Shown here: positions 25,501-36,513 of the stretch, in pieces
Numbering within the stretch: position 1 is the stretch's first letter
How the letters are laid out: every line of letters begins with the position of its first letter
DNA from: Pseudomonas sp. Marseille-Q3773
GTDB lineage: Bacteria > Pseudomonadota > Gammaproteobacteria > Pseudomonadales > Pseudomonadaceae
Direction: 5' to 3'
Assembly: GCF_916618955.1 (NCBI RefSeq)
Contig: NZ_OU745390.1
Span: forward strand, 2,604,001-2,668,000
DNA: 64,000 nt
Translations under genes and position numbers: made by a program
Notes under the pieces: model-generated
Database searches by the model: none
Told to the model about the DNA's origin: nothing
The model's input: only the letters and a program-made list of their open reading frames with translations

Positions 25501-28500
25501 TGCTGCGCCAGGTTGCGGTTGTCCAGCGGCGCAGCGCTGTAGGCCGACAGGCTGGCAGTGTCGTCTTCCAGGCTCCAGCACGCCACCCCTGCCGGCAGCT
25601 CGCCGAGGCTTTGCAGCAGCGCGCGCTGGCTCAGCAGCAGGCCGATACGGCTGTCTTCGATCATGTAGCGCAGGCGGTCGAGCGGGTACTCCGGGTCGAG
25701 CGGCACGTAGGCGCCGCCGGCCTTGAGGATCGCCAGCAAGCCGACCACCATGTGCGACGAGCGCTCCAGCGCCAGGCCCACGCGCACCTGCGGGCCGACC
25801 CCGCGCTCGCGCAGGGCGCGGGCCAGGCGGTTGGCTTGCTGGTCGAGCTCGGCATAGGTGAGGTGCTGGCCGGCAAAAGTCAGCGCAACGGCGTGCGGGG
25901 TGCGCGTCGCCTGGGCGGCGAACAGGCCATGCAAGGTCTGGTCGAGGCCGGAGGCGTGGTCGCCGTGCAACTGGCCCGCCAGCACCTGCTGTTCGGCGCG
26001 GCCCAGCATCGGCAGCTCGCACAGGCGCTGCTGTGGGTCGTCCAGCAGGCCGCCCAGCAGCTGCTGCCAGTGCTCGGCCATGCGCGCGATGCGCGGCTCG
26101 TCGAACAGGTCGCGGCTGTACGTCAGGCAGCAGCCCAGGCGGCCGTCGAGGTCGGTCACCTCCAGGTACAGGTCGAACTTGGTGGCGCTGGCATCGTTGA
26201 CCAGGTAATCCACCTGCATGCCGGCCAGCGTACGGCTTTGCTGGAAGGCCCAGCGCTGGACGTTGCACATCACCTGGAACAGCGGGTTGTAGGCGCTGCT
26301 GCGGGGTGGCTGCAGGGCTTCCACCAACTGCTCGAATGGCAGGTCCTGGTGCGACTGGCCCTCGATGGCCGCCTGGCGCACCTGCTCCAGCAAGGCATGG
26401 GCAGTCATCTGCCCGTCCACCTCGCAGCGCAGCACCTGGGTGTTGAGGAACGCGCCGATCAGGCCTTCGCTTTCCGGGCGTATGCGGTTGGCCACCGGCG
26501 CGCCGATGCGCAGGTCATGCTGGCCACTGTAGCGGTGCAGCAAGGCGGCCAGGGTGGCGGTCATGGTCATGAACAGGGTCAGCCCGCGCTGGCGGTTGAA
26601 AGCGTGTACGCGGGCGACCAGCGCCGGGTCCAGTTCGAAGCGGTACAGCTCGCCACGGTGGCTTTGCACAGGCGGGCGTGGGCGGTCGGCGGGCAACGCC
26701 AGCACCGGGTGCTCATCGCCCAGGCGCGCCTGCCAGTAGGCCAGCTGGCGCGCACCCTCGCCGCTTTCCAGCCATTGCCGTTGCCACACGCTGTAGTCCA
26801 GGTACTGCACCGGCAACGGCGGCAGTGGCGATTCGCGGTCATCGACGAACGCCTCGTACAGCTCGCCCAGTTCGCGGGCAAAGATGTCCATGGCCCAGCC
26901 TTCGGTGACGATGTGGTGCAGGGTCAGCACGAAGAAATGCTCGCGTTCTTCGGCCTTGACCAGGCAGGCGCGCAGCAGCGGGCCGCGCTCCAGGTCGAAG
27001 GGCTGGTGCGCCTGGTCGTCGGCCAGTTGCCGCAGGCGTTGCTGGCGGGCTTCGGCAGGCAATGCGCTGAAGTCCTGCCAGTCCAGCTGCAGGCGGCCAT
27101 CTTGTGCCACGCACTGGTACGGCACGCCGTCAATGCTGGGGAAGGTGGTACGCAGGGTTTCATGACGCACCACCAGCGCCTGCAACGCACGCTCGAAGGC
27201 TTCCACATGCAGGGTACCGCGCAGGCGTGCCATGCCGCCGACGTTGTACGCCGGGCTGTCCGGTGCCATCTGCCAGAGGAACCACATGCGCTGCTGCGAG
27301 TACGACAGCGGCACGGCCTGACGGCGGTCGACGCGGGCGATTTCGCCTTGCAGGTTGCGCTCGCCGGCGGCACGGATACGCGCGATCTCGGCACAGAAGG
27401 CGCCCAGTTCGCTGGCATCGAACAGGGCCTTGAGCGGCAGCTCGACATCGCAGGCCTGGCGCGTGCGCGAAACGATCTGGGTGGCCAGCAGCGAGTGGCC
27501 GCCGAGGGCGAAGAAGTCGTCCTGCAGGCCAACGCGCGGCAGGTTCAGCACCTCGCACCAGATGGCCGCGACCTGCTGCTGCAATGCGCTTTGCGGCGCG
27601 ACGTGCTCACGCTGCTGCCACACCGGGGCCGGCAGCGCCTTGCGCTCGACCTTGCCGCTGGGGCCCAGCGGCATCTGCGCCAGCGGCACCAGTTGCGCCG
27701 GCACCATATAGGCCGGCAACTGCTCGGCCAGCACCGCCAGCAACTCGGCTGGCTGGGCGCTGCCGCAGTAGTAGCCGACCAGTTGCGCGCCGACGGCATC
27801 CTGGTGCACCAGCACCAGCGCCTGTTCGACATTGGCTTGCGCCAGCAGGCAGGCCTGGACCTCCTCGGGCTCGACACGGAAGCCACGCACCTTCACTTGC
27901 TGGTCGAGGCGGCCGAGGTACTCCAGGGCCTCGGTCTGCACCTGCCAGCGGGCACGGTCGCCACTGCGGTACAGGCGTTCGCCATGGCCATCGGCCCGAG
28001 GCACGAAGCGCTCGGCAGTAAGGCCCGGGCGGCCCAGGTAGCCACGCGCCAGGCCGGCGCCGCCAAGGTACAGCTCGCCCGGCACGCCGGGGGCGGTCAG
28101 TTCAAGTTCGTCGTCCAGCACCCGGCACAGCACATTGGCCAACGGCCGGCCGATCGGCGAACGCTCACCATCCGCCGCCTGGCAGTGCCAATGGGTGACG
28201 TTGATGGCGGTTTCGGTCGGGCCATAACGGTTATGCAACTGCGCCTGTGGCAGCACCTGCAGCACGCGGTCACGCAGCGCCGCGGGCAACGCCTCGCCCC
28301 CGGAAAATACCCGGCGCAGGCTGGTGCAGGCCTGCGCCTGCGGTTCCTGGATGAAGACTTGCAGCAAAGGCGGCACGAAATGCAGCGTGGTTACGCCATG
28401 GGCCTGCACCAACGCGGCGATGCGCTGGGGGTCACGGTGCTCGCCGGGGCCGGCGAGCACCAGCTTGCAGCCTGTGACCAGCGGCCAGAAGCATTCCCAC

Positions 28501-31500
28501 ACCGAAACATCGAAGCTGACCGGCGCCTTCTGCATCAGCACGTCGCTGTCGTTCAGCGCATAGGCGGCCTGCATCCATTGCAGGCGCTCGGCCAACGCCG
28601 CGTGGGTGTTGCCTACGCCCTTGGGCTGGCCGGTGGAACCGGAGGTGTAGATCACGTACGCCAGGTTGTCGCCGTGCAAATGCAGCCCTGGTGCATGGCT
28701 GGGCCAGCTGTCCAGGTGCAGCTGGTCGAGGGCGATGGCGCTGACCCCGTCGACCTGCGGCAGCGTGCCCAGCAGGCCGCTGTGGCTCAGCAGCAGGCGG
28801 GCACCGCAGTCGACAAGCATATAGGCCAGGCGCTCGGCCGGGTAATCGACGTCCAGCGGCACATAGGCACCGCCAGCCTTGAGAATCGCCAGCAGGCCGA
28901 CCAGCAATTGCGGCGAGCGCTCGATGGCAATGGCCACACAGGTATCGGGGCCGACACCCTTGTCGCGCAGGTAATGGGCCAGGCGGTTGGCTTGCTGGTG
29001 CAGCTCGGCATAGTCCAGGCTGCCCCCCTCCCAGACCAGCGCGGTGCGCTGCGGGGTGTTGCGTGCCTGTTCATTGAGCTGTTCGACCAGCAGGCACTGC
29101 GGCGCTACGGCCGGTGCCTGGCCCCAACCCAGCAGTTGCAGGCGGCCGGGCTCGTCGAGCAACTGCACCTCGCCAAGGGCCCGCTGCGGCGCAGCGCACA
29201 CCTGCTCCAGCAGGGCCAGCAGGTGCTCGGCCAGGCGTTTGATGGTAGCGGCTTCGAACAGGCCGGCGGCGTAGTCGAAGGCCAGGCTCAGGCGGCCCTG
29301 GTGGTCCTCCTCGCTGTGCAGCTGCAAATCGAACTTGGCCTCGCGGCTGTGCCACGGCAACTCCTCGGCCAGCAGGCCCGGCAGGCGGCGCAGGGCCGAC
29401 AGGTCGCGTTGCTGGTGGTTGAACATGACCTGGAACAGGCCTTGCTCGCGTGCCGCGGGCAAGGCTTCGACCAGTTGCTCGAACGGCAGGTCCTGGTTGG
29501 CCTGGGCCTCCAGGGTGGCTTGGCGCACCTGGGCCAGCAACTGGCTGAAAGGCAGGCGGCCATCGAGTTGCGCGCGCATCACCTGGGTATTGATGAAGAA
29601 GCCGACCAGGCCCTGGGTTTCCAGGCGCGGGCGGTTGGCGTTGGGCACGCCGACGCGGATATCGGCCTGGCCGCTGTAGCGGTACAGCAGCGCCTGCCAG
29701 CCGGCCAGCAAGACCATGAACAGGCTGGCTTGCTGCTCCCGCGCCAGGCCCTTGAGTGCCTCGCTGAGGCCGGCCGGCACCTTCACCTGCAACCGCGCAG
29801 CCCGGTGGTCGCGCTGGCTGGTGCGCGGCTGGTCGGTGCACAGGTCGAGCACTGGCGTTTCCTCGCCCAGGCGCGCCTGCCAGTAGCGCAGCTGACGCTC
29901 GGCCTCACCTGCAGCCAGCCACTGCCGCTGCCAACTACCGTAGTCGGCGTATCCCAGGGGCAACGGCGCCAGGTTGGCCTCCAGGCCCTGGCAGCGGGCA
30001 GCGTACAACCTGGCAAATTCATCCAGCAGGATATTCAGTGACCAGCCATCAGCGACGATGTGGTGCAGGGTCACCCACAGCTGATGGTCTTCATCGCCCA
30101 GGCGCGCCAGGGTCACCCGCAGCAGCGGGCCCCGGGTCAGGTCGAAGGGCTGGCAGGCTTCCGTCTCGCGCTGGGCGGCAACCTGTTCGGGTGCCTGGCC
30201 TTCGAGGTCCAGGCGGCGCAGCTGGAATGGCGATGACGGCAGGATGCGTTGCAAGGCCTGGCCGTGTTCTTCGCTGAACACGGTGCGCAGGGACTCATGG
30301 CGCTGCACCAGCGCCTGGAAGGCCGCTTCCAGGGCTTGTTGATCCACCTCGCCACGCAGGTGCAGGCCAGCCGGTATGTTGTAGGCCGCCGCCTGCGGCT
30401 GCAATTGCCACAGTAGCCACAAGCGGTTTTGCGCCAGCGACTGGGGCAGTGCCCGGCCCCGCTCCAGCGGGGCGATGGCAGTGGCTCGGGCGCCGTCGAC
30501 AGCGAGCAGCGCTGCCACTGCCTGGCTGTAGTCGGCCAGCACGGGCGCCTCGAACAGCGTGGCCAGGTTGAGCGTGATGCCCAGCTCATCGGCCAGGCGA
30601 GCGGTGGCCTGGGTGGCGGCGATGGAGTTGCCGCCCAGCAGCAGGAAGTGGTCGTCTGCCGCCACCGCCTCCACCTCGAGGACGTCGCGCCATACACTGG
30701 CGATACGCGCCTGCAACCCCTCAGCGCTTGCCGGCCTGGCGTCGGCCAGGTGCACGTCAGGGAACCGGGCGTAGCAATCCAGGCTGCCATCTTCCATGCG
30801 CAAGCGGCAGGCCGAGCGTTGCAGCTTGCCGCTGGAGGTCTTGGGCAACGCACCGGGGTTCAGCAGCAGGACCACCGCCGGGGCCTGGCGGCAGGCGTCA
30901 GCAACGACCTGGCGCAGGGTGTTGATCAGGTCGTGGGGCTTGACCGCCTTCTGCACGTTGCGGCTGACTTCCACTGCCACGCCGATGCCCTCCTCGCCCT
31001 GCTGCTCGACGGCAAATACTGCCACCCGGCCTTTGCGCAGCACCTCGACTTCGCGTTCGAGGGTTTTTTCCAGGTCCTGCGGGTACAGGTTCTGCCCACG
31101 TACGATCAGCAGGTCTTTCAGGCGCCCGCTGACGAACACTTCGCCGTCACGCAGGAAGCCCAGGTCGCCGGTACGCAGCCAGGTCTGGCCGTCCATTTCG
31201 ACAAAGGTACGGGCGCTGGCTTGCGGGTTGCGCCAGTAGCCTCGGGCGATGCTCGGGCCGCTGGCCCAGATCTCGCCGACCTGGTTGTCGTCCAGCGGCT
31301 GCAGCCGTTGCGGGTCGACAATACGCAACGCATGCCCCGGTTGCGGGTAACCGCAGCTCATCAGCACGCTACCCTGGCCCGGCTCGGCGCGGTTGGCGGC
31401 GAAGGCCTCGGCGTCCAGTTCCAGTGCGGCGATACCCTGGCCCCGGCGGCTACCGCTGACGAACAGGGTCGCTTCGGCCAGGCCGTAGCTGGCGAAGAAG

Positions 31501-32468
31501 CTCTGCGGGTCGAAGCCGCAGGCACGGAACTTGTCGGCGAAGGTGGCCAGGCTGTCCTGGCGGATCGGCTCGGAGCCGGAATAGGCCACGCGCCAGCGGC
31601 TCAGGTCGAGCCCGGCCAGGGCGGCCGCGCTGACCCGCTCGCTGCACAGGCGGTAGGCAAAGTCAGGGCCACCGCTGATGGTGCCGCCGTATTCGCTGAT
31701 GGCCTGCAACCAGCGCAGTGGCCGGGCCAGGAAATAGCCCGGCGACATCAGCACACAGGGCACACCGCTGAAGATCGGCTGCAGCAGGCCGCCGATCAGG
31801 CCCATGTCGTGGTACAGCGGCAGCCAGCTGACGATCACGTCGTCGGGGTTGAGATCGATGCCGAAACCGCGACGGATCAACTGCTCGTTGGCGACAAGGT
31901 TGGCATGGCTGACCTGCACGCCCTTGGGCAGCGCGGTGGAGCCGGAGGTGTACTGCAGGAAGGCAATATCATCACCCCTCAGGGCCGGCTCGCGCCAGTC
32001 CGCAGCCAGCGCCGGGTCGAGGCCGTCGACCGCCAGCAGCGCAGGGGCGTTGGCCCTGCTCAGCGCCTCCAGGCCCTGCAGGCTGCCTTGCAGCGCCGCC
32101 ACGGTCAGCAGCAGGCGCGGTTCGGCGTCGTCGATGATCGACAGCAGGCGTTGCTGGTGGTGCTGGCGCGCCGACTCCGGCGGGTAGGCAGGCACCGCGA
32201 TGACGCCCGCATACAGGCAGCCGAAGAACGCCGCCACGTAGTCCGGCCCACTGGGGAACAACAGCACCGCACGCTCACCGAAACCGACCCGCGCCTGCAA
32301 CGCCGCGGCGATGGTGCGCGCGCGCTGGTCCAGTTCGCGGTAGCTGAGCACGGCCTGCTCGGCGGGAGCGTCGGCCAGAAAACGCAAGGCGATCCGGTCC
32401 GGGGTCTGTGCGGCGCGTTGGGCCAGGGCCTGGGCCAGCGAGAGCGGGAGTTCGAAGGCGTCCGTCAT
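19515..32468 (-). CDS. pvdL: PvdL, chromophore-forming nonribosomal peptide synthetase
   Basis: 4317 residues from the ATG at 32468 (AGGAAC upstream). Approximate domain order: acyl-AMP ligase (1-570, [11 protein letters not shown]), carrier (LLLGGNSIA, ~611), condensation (~665-1120, HHIVADG), adenylation (~1125-1615), carrier (~1655), condensation (~1720-2180, HHIVTEG), adenylation (~2180-2680), carrier (FFELGGDSI, ~2722), epimerase (~2785-3210, HHLVVDG), condensation (~3240-3670, HHILIDA), adenylation (~3700-4200) and carrier (~4246). There is no thioesterase. This is the conserved PvdL plan: fatty acid loading, then Glu, D-Tyr and Dab. It follows a variant PvdS box. Confidence 0.97.
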   Translation of the reverse strand: MTDAFELPLSLAQALAQRAAQTPDRIALRFLADAPAEQAVLSYRELDQRARTIAAALQARVGFGERAVLLFPSGPDYVAAFFGCLYAGVIAVPAYPPESARQHHQQRLLSIIDDAEPRLLLTVAALQGSLQGLEALSRANAPALLAVDGLDPALAADWREPALRGDDIAFLQYTSGSTALPKGVQVSHANLVANEQLIRRGFGIDLNPDDVIVSWLPLYHDMGLIGGLLQPIFSGVPCVLMSPGYFLARPLRWLQAISEYGGTISGGPDFAYRLCSERVSAAALAGLDLSRWRVAYSGSEPIRQDSLATFADKFRACGFDPQSFFASYGLAEATLFVSGSRRGQGIAALELDAEAFAANRAEPGQGSVLMSCGYPQPGHALRIVDPQRLQPLDDNQVGEIWASGPSIARGYWRNPQASARTFVEMDGQTWLRTGDLGFLRDGEVFVSGRLKDLLIVRGQNLYPQDLEKTLEREVEVLRKGRVAVFAVEQQGEEGIGVAVEVSRNVQKAVKPHDLINTLRQVVADACRQAPAVVLLLNPGALPKTSSGKLQRSACRLRMEDGSLDCYARFPDVHLADARPASAEGLQARIASVWRDVLEVEAVAADDHFLLLGGNSIAATQATARLADELGITLNLATLFEAPVLADYSQAVAALLAVDGARATAIAPLERGRALPQSLAQNRLWLLWQLQPQAAAYNIPAGLHLRGEVDQQALEAAFQALVQRHESLRTVFSEEHGQALQRILPSSPFQLRRLDLEGQAPEQVAAQRETEACQPFDLTRGPLLRVTLARLGDEDHQLWVTLHHIVADGWSLNILLDEFARLYAARCQGLEANLAPLPLGYADYGSWQRQWLAAGEAERQLRYWQARLGEETPVLDLCTDQPRTSQRDHRAARLQVKVPAGLSEALKGLAREQQASLFMVLLAGWQALLYRYSGQADIRVGVPNANRPRLETQGLVGFFINTQVMRAQLDGRLPFSQLLAQVRQATLEAQANQDLPFEQLVEALPAAREQGLFQVMFNHQQRDLSALRRLPGLLAEELPWHSREAKFDLQLHSEEDHQGRLSLAFDYAAGLFEAATIKRLAEHLLALLEQVCAAPQRALGEVQLLDEPGRLQLLGWGQAPAVAPQCLLVEQLNEQARNTPQRTALVWEGGSLDYAELHQQANRLAHYLRDKGVGPDTCVAIAIERSPQLLVGLLAILKAGGAYVPLDVDYPAERLAYMLVDCGARLLLSHSGLLGTLPQVDGVSAIALDQLHLDSWPSHAPGLHLHGDNLAYVIYTSGSTGQPKGVGNTHAALAERLQWMQAAYALNDSDVLMQKAPVSFDVSVWECFWPLVTGCKLVLAGPGEHRDPQRIAALVQAHGVTTLHFVPPLLQVFIQEPQAQACTSLRRVFSGGEALPAALRDRVLQVLPQAQLHNRYGPTETAINVTHWHCQAADGERSPIGRPLANVLCRVLDDELELTAPGVPGELYLGGAGLARGYLGRPGLTAERFVPRADGHGERLYRSGDRARWQVQTEALEYLGRLDQQVKVRGFRVEPEEVQACLLAQANVEQALVLVHQDAVGAQLVGYYCGSAQPAELLAVLAEQLPAYMVPAQLVPLAQMPLGPSGKVERKALPAPVWQQREHVAPQSALQQQVAAIWCEVLNLPRVGLQDDFFALGGHSLLATQIVSRTRQACDVELPLKALFDASELGAFCAEIARIRAAGERNLQGEIARVDRRQAVPLSYSQQRMWFLWQMAPDSPAYNVGGMARLRGTLHVEAFERALQALVVRHETLRTTFPSIDGVPYQCVAQDGRLQLDWQDFSALPAEARQQRLRQLADDQAHQPFDLERGPLLRACLVKAEEREHFFVLTLHHIVTEGWAMDIFARELGELYEAFVDDRESPLPPLPVQYLDYSVWQRQWLESGEGARQLAYWQARLGDEHPVLALPADRPRPPVQSHRGELYRFELDPALVARVHAFNRQRGLTLFMTMTATLAALLHRYSGQHDLRIGAPVANRIRPESEGLIGAFLNTQVLRCEVDGQMTAHALLEQVRQAAIEGQSHQDLPFEQLVEALQPPRSSAYNPLFQVMCNVQRWAFQQSRTLAGMQVDYLVNDASATKFDLYLEVTDLDGRLGCCLTYSRDLFDEPRIARMAEHWQQLLGGLLDDPQQRLCELPMLGRAEQQVLAGQLHGDHASGLDQTLHGLFAAQATRTPHAVALTFAGQHLTYAELDQQANRLARALRERGVGPQVRVGLALERSSHMVVGLLAILKAGGAYVPLDPEYPLDRLRYMIEDSRIGLLLSQRALLQSLGELPAGVACWSLEDDTASLSAYSAAPLDNRNLAQHQAYLIYTSGSTGKPKGVIVSHGEFAMHCQAVISAFGMRSHDCELHFYSINFDAASERLWVPLLCGARVVLRAQGQWDAEDICQLVREQQVSILGFTPSYGSQLAQYLAGQGEQLPVRLVITGGEALTGEHVQRIRQAFAPQQLFNAYGPTETVVMPLACLAPETLPADLGSVPIGRVVGSRTAYIFDENLALLPQGGIGELYVGGAGLAQGYHDRPGLSAERFVADPFSGAGGRLYRTGDLVRLGSDGLVEYVGRADQQVKIRGFRIELGEIESRLQAHADVDEAVVLALDLPGGKQLVGYLVCRQAAADSATQGRLREAVKADARRHLPDYMVPAHLVLLDRLPLMGNGKLDRRALPLPDLEQARQHYQAPGNAVEAQLAQIWCDVLSLAQVGVQDNFFELGGDSILSIQVVSRARQAGLQFTPRDLFQHQTIQALAAVVRHSEATSSIDQDLRQGQVGLTPIQHWFFDTDLAQPQHWNQAVLLQARQTLDEAALEQALAALVRHHDSLRLRFSQANGRWQAAYAQPDAGQLLWSATVADFADCQALYTDLQRSLDLQQGPLLRALLVRDGQGSQRLLLAIHHLVVDGVSWRVLLEDLQALYRGQPLPAKTHAMGDWAARLASYAGSDSLRDELGWWQDQLAGVRHELPCDHPQGGNLQRHARTLTISLDAQQTRHLLQQAPAAYHTQVNDLLLTALAGTLCRWSGDEAVLVQLEGHGRDGLFEDMDLTRSVGWFTNAYPLSLRPLPGEDDAARAASIKCIKEQLRQVPHKGLGYGVLRYLAEATLREQMAALPQARITFNYLGQFDQQFDSAALLQPLDTPAGQAHAADAPLPNWLSVDGQVYGGALQLRWTFSTERYDERTIASLAEAYRQELLALVEHCLADGNGSFTPSDFPLAHLTQAQIDALPVPAAQIEDVYPLTPMQEGMLLHTLLEPGTGLYYMQDRYRINSALDPERFAQAWQAVVARHEALRASFSWNTGEAMLQIIHKPGNTPLDYQDWRDLDQDAQEQRLQALHKREREAGFALLSEAPFHLRLVRVADERYWFMMSNHHILIDAWCRSLLMNDFFEIYQALGEGRQAQLPVPPRYRDYIGWLQRQGLDDARAWWQASLAGFERATAIPSDRPLRHEHAGSGMVVGDCYTRLATDDGVRLRELAQAHQLTVNTFAQAAWALVLARYSGDRDVVFGVTVAGRPVSLPQMQRTVGLFINSVALRVQLPVAGQRCSVRQWLQGLLERNMELREYEYLPLVAIQECSELPKGQPLFDSLFVFENAPVETAVLDHAQHLNASSDSGRTHTNFPLTAVCYPGDELGLHLSFDQRYFDYPTVERLLAEFKRLLLALVQGFAGEVSALPLLGAEEQRFLLEDCNRTTRAYPLEQSYIAQFEAQVAAHPQRTVARCLEATYDYAGLNLAANRLGHALIAAGVRVDQPVALLAERGLPLLGMIVGSFKAGAGYLPLDPSLPSARLQSIIQRSRTPVLVCSAACAGQARQLLETLEATACPQLLVWEDTQASPLASHNPGIYSAPGNLAYVIYTSGSTGLPKGVMVEQRGMLNNQLSKVPYLALTEHDVIAQTASQSFDISVWQFLAAPLFGARVEIVPNAIAHDPQALLRHVQATGISVLESVPSLIQGMLASDHQALDGLRWMLPTGEAMPPELAGQWLQRYPQIGLVNAYGPAECSDDVAFFRVDAASTHGSYLPIGRPTDNNRLYLFDGEQALVPLGAVGELCVAGTGVGRGYVGDPVRTALAFVPHPHGAAGERLYRTGDLARQRPDGVLEYIGRIDHQVKIRGYRIELGEIEARLHEQVEIRDAAVGVQEGVNGKHLVGYLVAHQGFSADAALLEQLKQRLRAELPEYMVPLHWGWFDSLPHNANGKLDRNALPAIDIGGQYSQAYQAPRNELEAQLAEIWADVLKVERVGMHDNFFELGGHSLLATQIASRVQKQLQLNVPLRAMFECSTVAELAEYVQGLQGSALDEAKVDRLSDLMAAFEEL

Positions 32469-32558
32469 GGGGTGTTCCTGCCAGTGTCTGGTGGGGGCGG
32501 GCCGGCTGCTGCGCGAACGTCGGCGAGCAGCGTACGGCGGCCGGATGTACACAGGGGA

Positions 32559-32582
32559 ACGTATGGGCAGGGGGAGAAATTA
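32559..32582 (-). promoter_or_regulatory. Variant iron-starvation box for pvdL
   Basis: On the minus strand TAATT (32582-32578), 16 bases and CGT (32561-32559), 91 bases before pvdL. One base differs from TAAAT, as in the box before the esterase gene. Confidence 0.65.
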
Positions 32583-32684
32583 GCGGGGTCTGGCTTGGCA
32601 GGGGTGGCGCCTGGGAAATCGAGCGCCACACCTCCCGAGACATGCCTACCCGAAACCAGAACTCGGTCGTAATAATTACATTTC

Positions 32685-32717
32685 TCATTTGACAATCATT
32701 ATCACTATGAATAGGTT
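32685..32717 (+). promoter_or_regulatory. pvdS promoter overlapped by a Fur box
   Basis: TTGACA (32689-32694), a 17-base spacer and TAGGTT (32712-32717) form a sigma-70 promoter. The 19 bases at 32685-32703 match the Fur consensus GATAATGATAATCATTATC at 13 positions (GA-AATCATTATC), so iron-loaded Fur should block it. Confidence 0.8.
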
Positions 32718-32784
32718 GTCGCACGTCGTAGGAAGCTTCCCACATCAGGAAGCGTCCTTTCCCCTCTGTGACAAGGTGATTTCC

Positions 32785-33315
32785 ATGGCGGAACAACTAT
32801 CCACAAGTAAGTGCGATTCACCATTACTGCAGGCCTTCGTCGACAACCGCAGCATCCTGGTCAAGATTGCCGCGCGCATTACCGGCTGCCGCTCGCGCGC
32901 CGAAGATGTGGTGCAGGATGCCTTCTTCAGGCTCAGCGCCGCCCCGCAGATCACCTCGTCGTTCAAGGCGCAGTTGAGCTACCTGTTCCAGATCGTGCGC
33001 AACCTGGCCATCGACCACTACCGCAAGCAGGCAATGGAGCTGAAGTACTCCGGCAGCGAGGAGGAAGGCCTGAATGTGGTGGTGCAGAATGCCTCGCCCG
33101 AGGCCACCCACATCAACCTGGCCGCGCTGGATGACATTGCCGAGGCGTTGAACCAGCTGCCGCAGCGCACCCGCTATGCGTTCGAGATGTACCGCCTGCA
33201 TGGGGTGCCGCAGAAGGATATTGCCAAGGAACTGGGAGTGTCGCCGACGCTGGTCAACTTCATGATCCGCGATGCACTGGTGCACTGCCGCAAGATGGCC
33301 GGTCGCCAGGCCTGA
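32785..33315 (+). CDS. pvdS: PvdS, iron-starvation ECF sigma factor
   Basis: 176 residues from the ATG at 32785, which has AAGGTGA a few bases upstream; longer in-frame starts overlap the promoter. Region 2 contains AEDVVQDAFFRLS and YLFQIVRNLAIDHYRKQ; region 4 contains LPQRTRYAFEMYRLHGVPQKDIAKELGVSPTLV. It directs RNA polymerase to TAAAT-N16-CGT boxes, seven of which are seen in this window. It is expressed under Fur control and normally restrained by the FpvR anti-sigma factor, which is not in this window. The P. putida name is PfrI. Confidence 0.96.
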   Translation: MAEQLSTSKCDSPLLQAFVDNRSILVKIAARITGCRSRAEDVVQDAFFRLSAAPQITSSFKAQLSYLFQIVRNLAIDHYRKQAMELKYSGSEEEGLNVVVQNASPEATHINLAALDDIAEALNQLPQRTRYAFEMYRLHGVPQKDIAKELGVSPTLVNFMIRDALVHCRKMAGRQA

Positions 33316-33444
33316 CCCCCCAGGACTGCCGAGGGCATGTGGGAGGGGGTCACCCGCGGACACTGGCGTAGACGGGGTCAGGCACCGCGTCGCGCGCTTA
33401 GCGGGAAAACCGCAGCTACCCCGCCGCACCGCCCTCCATGACCC

Positions 33445-34458
33445 TCAGGCCAGTTCACAGCGATCGAAAAACCGCTCCCGGCCAAGAATCATCAATGCCG
33501 CCCGTTTGTGCGGGAAGTCGAACTCCTTGTCGCAGTGGAAGCATTGATCGTGCAGGTAGCCGATCATCTTGCCATTGTCGGCGCGCGGCTCGGCCACCAC
33601 CCGCTGGGTACGCGGGTCATCGAGGAACAGGTAATGCACCAGCGCCGATAGCCAGCTGGCCACCTTGTGCGGCCCGCGATGGTGCTGCTCGCCCACCAGC
33701 ATGTGGATACCCCGGTCGTAGTCATCGGCCGGGTAGAACGGTGCGATGCGGTCCTCCTTGGCCCAGTAGGCCTCGAAGTAGGCAAACGGCTCATCATCGA
33801 AGCAGCCGATCAGCGGCAGGGTATGCGGGTCGGCCTGGAGTTTGGCGAGGTACTCGCGGTGCTGCTCCAGGGTGCCGGCCTCCTGCCAGAACGCTTCCAC
33901 CCGCGGGTTGTTCTGCCAGCGGTTGAAGCGCTCCAGGTCTGTATCGATCTCCAGCGTGCGCAGCGACACCCAGCTACCCAGGCGCGCATCGAAACGCCGG
34001 TACACTTCGCCGCGCGGCTTGGGTGCGCGGCGCGGGTGACGCTTGCCGTTGCTGAGCTGCATCTGCTGTGGATATGCCTCATGGCCCGACTCGCCCAGCC
34101 AGGGCTGTGGCAGCTGCCAGAACAGCGCACGCTCGCACAGGTATTGGCCTGGTTGCTCAGCGTTCAGCAGCAGGCCACTGAGCAACGCCTGGTCTGGCAC
34201 CTCCGGCAAGTGCCAGACCAGGCGCTGGCAAGCGCTGTCGCGGGACAACAACCAGTAGCAGGCGGCCCACAAGGCCTGGCAAGGACGCTCGGGGCACAGG
34301 CGCTCGAGGTGGAGGTGCAAGCTGGCACCCGCCTCCAGGCGCAACTGGATCAACGGGCGGCCTTCGAGGGACAGGCTCAGCCAGTGGTCGCCCTCCTCGG
34401 CACTGAGGCTGCGCCAGCGTGGCGCTGACGGGGGCTGCGAAGCAACATCGAACGGCAT
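33445..34458 (-). CDS. IucB/AlcB-type acyltransferase, probable hydroxyornithine acylase of pyoverdine
   Basis: 337 residues. The C-terminal half (about 145-337) is the siderophore-type GNAT domain seen in IucB, RhbD and PvdYII: EAYWAKEDRIAPFYPADDYDRGIHMLVGE, then HRGPHKVASWLSALVHYLFLDDPRTQRVVAEPRADN for acetyl-CoA. The N-terminal half is a less conserved extension. Such enzymes acetylate N5-hydroxyornithine or a similar hydroxylamine, giving hydroxamate iron ligands. A perfect PvdS box lies upstream, confirming membership of the pyoverdine regulon. pvdA, the ornithine hydroxylase, is not in this window. Confidence 0.85.
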   Translation of the reverse strand: MPFDVASQPPSAPRWRSLSAEEGDHWLSLSLEGRPLIQLRLEAGASLHLHLERLCPERPCQALWAACYWLLSRDSACQRLVWHLPEVPDQALLSGLLLNAEQPGQYLCERALFWQLPQPWLGESGHEAYPQQMQLSNGKRHPRRAPKPRGEVYRRFDARLGSWVSLRTLEIDTDLERFNRWQNNPRVEAFWQEAGTLEQHREYLAKLQADPHTLPLIGCFDDEPFAYFEAYWAKEDRIAPFYPADDYDRGIHMLVGEQHHRGPHKVASWLSALVHYLFLDDPRTQRVVAEPRADNGKMIGYLHDQCFHCDKEFDFPHKRAALMILGRERFFDRCELA

Positions 34459-34501
34459 GGGCTTGGCTCACGGCAATGAAGAAAAAGGCTCACTGCTGAA
34501 A

Positions 34502-34525
34502 ACGTTGCCGCCTGGCGGGAATTTA
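34502..34525 (-). promoter_or_regulatory. PvdS-type iron-starvation box for the acyltransferase gene
   Basis: On the minus strand TAAAT (34525-34521), 16 bases and CGT (34504-34502), an exact match 43 bases before the gene. Confidence 0.85.
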
Positions 34526-35332
34526 GTCGCGTGTCGGCACCACCGCAATGCGGTAGGGCTCGAAGATGCGCGCCAGCTCGCCGCTGTCGCGCAGGCCGCG
34601 CAGCAGCGCCGCGAATGCTTGTTCGTCGATCGGCGCACCAGGGCGTAGCAAGGCGTAGTGGTGGTAAAGCTGATCAATGCGCTGCGAGGGCACCAGTTGC
34701 TCGCGGCTGGCCGGGTTGCGCGCGAGGAAATCACTGAAGTAGGAACGCGTGACCAGGGCAATGTCGGCGCGCCCGGCTTGCACCATGAGCAGGTTGCTGT
34801 CGTGGGAATAGGTCAGGGTCGCGTTGTAGGTCTTGCGCAGGTAGTCCGGGTCCGAATTGAAGCCGGCGAACGCATAGTGATAACCATTGAACAGTGCCAG
34901 GCGCTTGCCGCTCAGGTTGTCGAAGTAATGCGGATCACGGCCATTGGCCTGACGGGCGACGAATACCTCGGCATCTTCCAGGCCCATGTCCACCGTGCGA
35001 TGGACAATTTGCTGCCAGCCCCATTCCGGGTTCTCGAAAATGGCCATGTCGGTGCGGCCTTGCTGGAAATCACCAAAACGCCGCTGGATGGAAGTGGGCA
35101 CCAGGATGAAACGGTACTGTTGCTGCGCACGGTTCAGCGCATCGACCAGCTGCGGCAGCAGGCCCGTGTCGGCCCCCTTCTCGGGGCGCACCGTATAGGG
35201 CGGGAAGTGTGCCGCGCCGACCTTGACCTCGATCGCGTCAACCGCCCAGGCAGGCGCCACCAGCCAGGACAGGGCCAGCAACAACAGGGTAGACAAGGCC
35301 TTGCGGCCTGACGTTGGAATCAAGACGGACAC
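34523..35332 (-). CDS. Orphan periplasmic solute-binding protein (SBP_bac_3 type)
   Basis: 269 residues from a GTG start. A signal peptide covers residues 1-30 (LLLLALSWLVAPAWA). The mature part, EVKVGAAHFPPYTVRPEKGADTGLLPQLVDAL onward, is the amino-acid-binding PBPb fold. No permease or ATPase gene is adjacent, so it may serve a transporter elsewhere or act as a sensor. There is no PvdS box before it, although its own 3' end overlaps the box of the downstream acyltransferase gene by a few bases. Ligand unknown. Confidence 0.8.
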   Translation of the reverse strand: MSVLIPTSGRKALSTLLLLALSWLVAPAWAVDAIEVKVGAAHFPPYTVRPEKGADTGLLPQLVDALNRAQQQYRFILVPTSIQRRFGDFQQGRTDMAIFENPEWGWQQIVHRTVDMGLEDAEVFVARQANGRDPHYFDNLSGKRLALFNGYHYAFAGFNSDPDYLRKTYNATLTYSHDSNLLMVQAGRADIALVTRSYFSDFLARNPASREQLVPSQRIDQLYHHYALLRPGAPIDEQAFAALLRGLRDSGELARIFEPYRIAVVPTRD

Positions 35333-35492
35333 TCATACGGTTCATGCCTGGGTGCGCTTAAGCTAGGCGTTTTCCCGGTCGGACACAACTGCCGGTTGCG
35401 CTGCCCTTGTGCCAAATCCGGGGCAGATTGCCAGTGGTGCCGGATGCCCACAGATTGGCTACGCTCTAGCAGGATCTGCAAGGGAGCCTGGT

Positions 35493-36044
35493 ATGGGCCA
35501 GTGGTTGGTGATCGACCTGGAAGCCACCACCGACAAGGGTGGGTGGCCGGTCACAGAGATGGAAGTCATTGAAATTGGCGCAAGCCTGGTCACCCGCGAA
35601 GGCCGCGAAGTCGACCACTTCCAGTGCTTCGTCAAGCCCCGGCGTCGGCCGCAGCTGACCCCGTTCTGCCGCGAACTGACCCACATCAGCCAGGCCGAGG
35701 TAGACAGTGCGGCCCCCTTCCACGAGGTGTGGGCAAGCTTCGAGCGCTGGCTCGTGCACCACCGTGGGCAGCTTCAGGCCTGGGTCAGCTGGGGTGACTA
35801 CGACCGCCAGCAGTTGCATCAGGAATGGCAGCTGCACGGGCTGGACAGCCTGCTGCGGACCCTGCCGCACATCAACCTCAAGCAACGCTTCGCCAAGGCC
35901 CGCCACCTGCAGCGCCCAACCGGCCTGAACGGTGCCCTGCAACTGGCCGGCATGCACTTTTGCGGGCAGCAACACCGGGCTCTGGAGGATGCACGCAATA
36001 CAGCACGGCTGCTGCCCTTGACCCTGCCCGCCAACGGCACCTGA
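35493..36044 (+). CDS. DEDDh-family 3'-5' exonuclease
   Basis: 183 residues from the ATG at 35493, chosen for AAGGGAG nine bases upstream. Exo I motif VIDLEAT (Asp, Glu), Exo II in AWVSWGDYDRQQL (Asp), and Exo III HRALEDARNTARLL (His, Asp) are all present. It resembles KapD/ERI-1-type single-domain exonucleases acting on RNA or DNA ends in the cytoplasm. No operon partner is evident; ppnP follows after a 72-base gap. Confidence 0.88.
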   Translation: MGQWLVIDLEATTDKGGWPVTEMEVIEIGASLVTREGREVDHFQCFVKPRRRPQLTPFCRELTHISQAEVDSAAPFHEVWASFERWLVHHRGQLQAWVSWGDYDRQQLHQEWQLHGLDSLLRTLPHINLKQRFAKARHLQRPTGLNGALQLAGMHFCGQQHRALEDARNTARLLPLTLPANGT

Positions 36045-36116
36045 AAGCAGATGACGGGGCCTGAGGGCTTGGGCATACTGGCCAGCCCTTTTTCATCCCC
36101 TTTTCAGGAGTCGCCC

Positions 36117-36401
36117 ATGTTCAAGGTCAACGAGTACTTCAACGGCACCGTCAAGTCGATCGCTTTTGCCGGCGAAGAAGGCCCGGCCACTGTCGGTGTG
36201 ATGGCCCCGGGCGAATACGAGTTCGGTACTGCCAAGCGCGAGATCATGCACGTGGTGTCGGGTGCCCTGATCGTGAAGCTGCCAGGCAGCGACAACTGGG
36301 AAACCTTCAACGCCGGCGACAAGTTCAACGTGCCGGCCGACAGCAAGTTTCAGCTGCAGGTGAAGGTGGATACCGCTTACCTGTGCGAGTACCGCGACTA
36401 A
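36117..36401 (+). CDS. ppnP: PpnP, pyrimidine/purine nucleoside phosphorylase
   Basis: 94 residues, the usual length of the DUF1255/PpnP family, with the conserved stretches [33 protein letters not shown] and [14 protein letters not shown] of a small cupin barrel. It phosphorolyses several nucleosides to base and ribose-1-phosphate, salvaging nucleobases in the cytoplasm. The ribosome site CAGGAG lies ten bases before the ATG. Confidence 0.94.
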   Translation: MFKVNEYFNGTVKSIAFAGEEGPATVGVMAPGEYEFGTAKREIMHVVSGALIVKLPGSDNWETFNAGDKFNVPADSKFQLQVKVDTAYLCEYRD

Positions 36402-36423
36402 GCATCAGCCTGGTCCGGCCTCT

Positions 36424-36506
36424 TCGCGGGTAAACCCGCTCCCACAGGTACTGCACGGCTTTCGGAGCTTCAGTGAGCCTGTGTGAGCGGGTTTACCCGC
36501 GAAGAA
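36424..36506. repeat. REP pair (inverted)
   Basis: TTCGCGGGTAAACCCGCTCC and its inverted copy GAGCGGGTTTACCCGCGAA lie about 40 bases apart between convergent genes; likely also a terminator. Confidence 0.85.
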
Positions 36507-36513
36507 TCCAGCA

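Noticed and set aside
24663..30041. Very long open frame (1792 codons) on the plus strand opposite pvdL
   Set aside because: Composition is Gln/His/Ala/Gly-rich with no domain; it mirrors the GC-rich codons of pvdL on the other strand and has no ribosome site.
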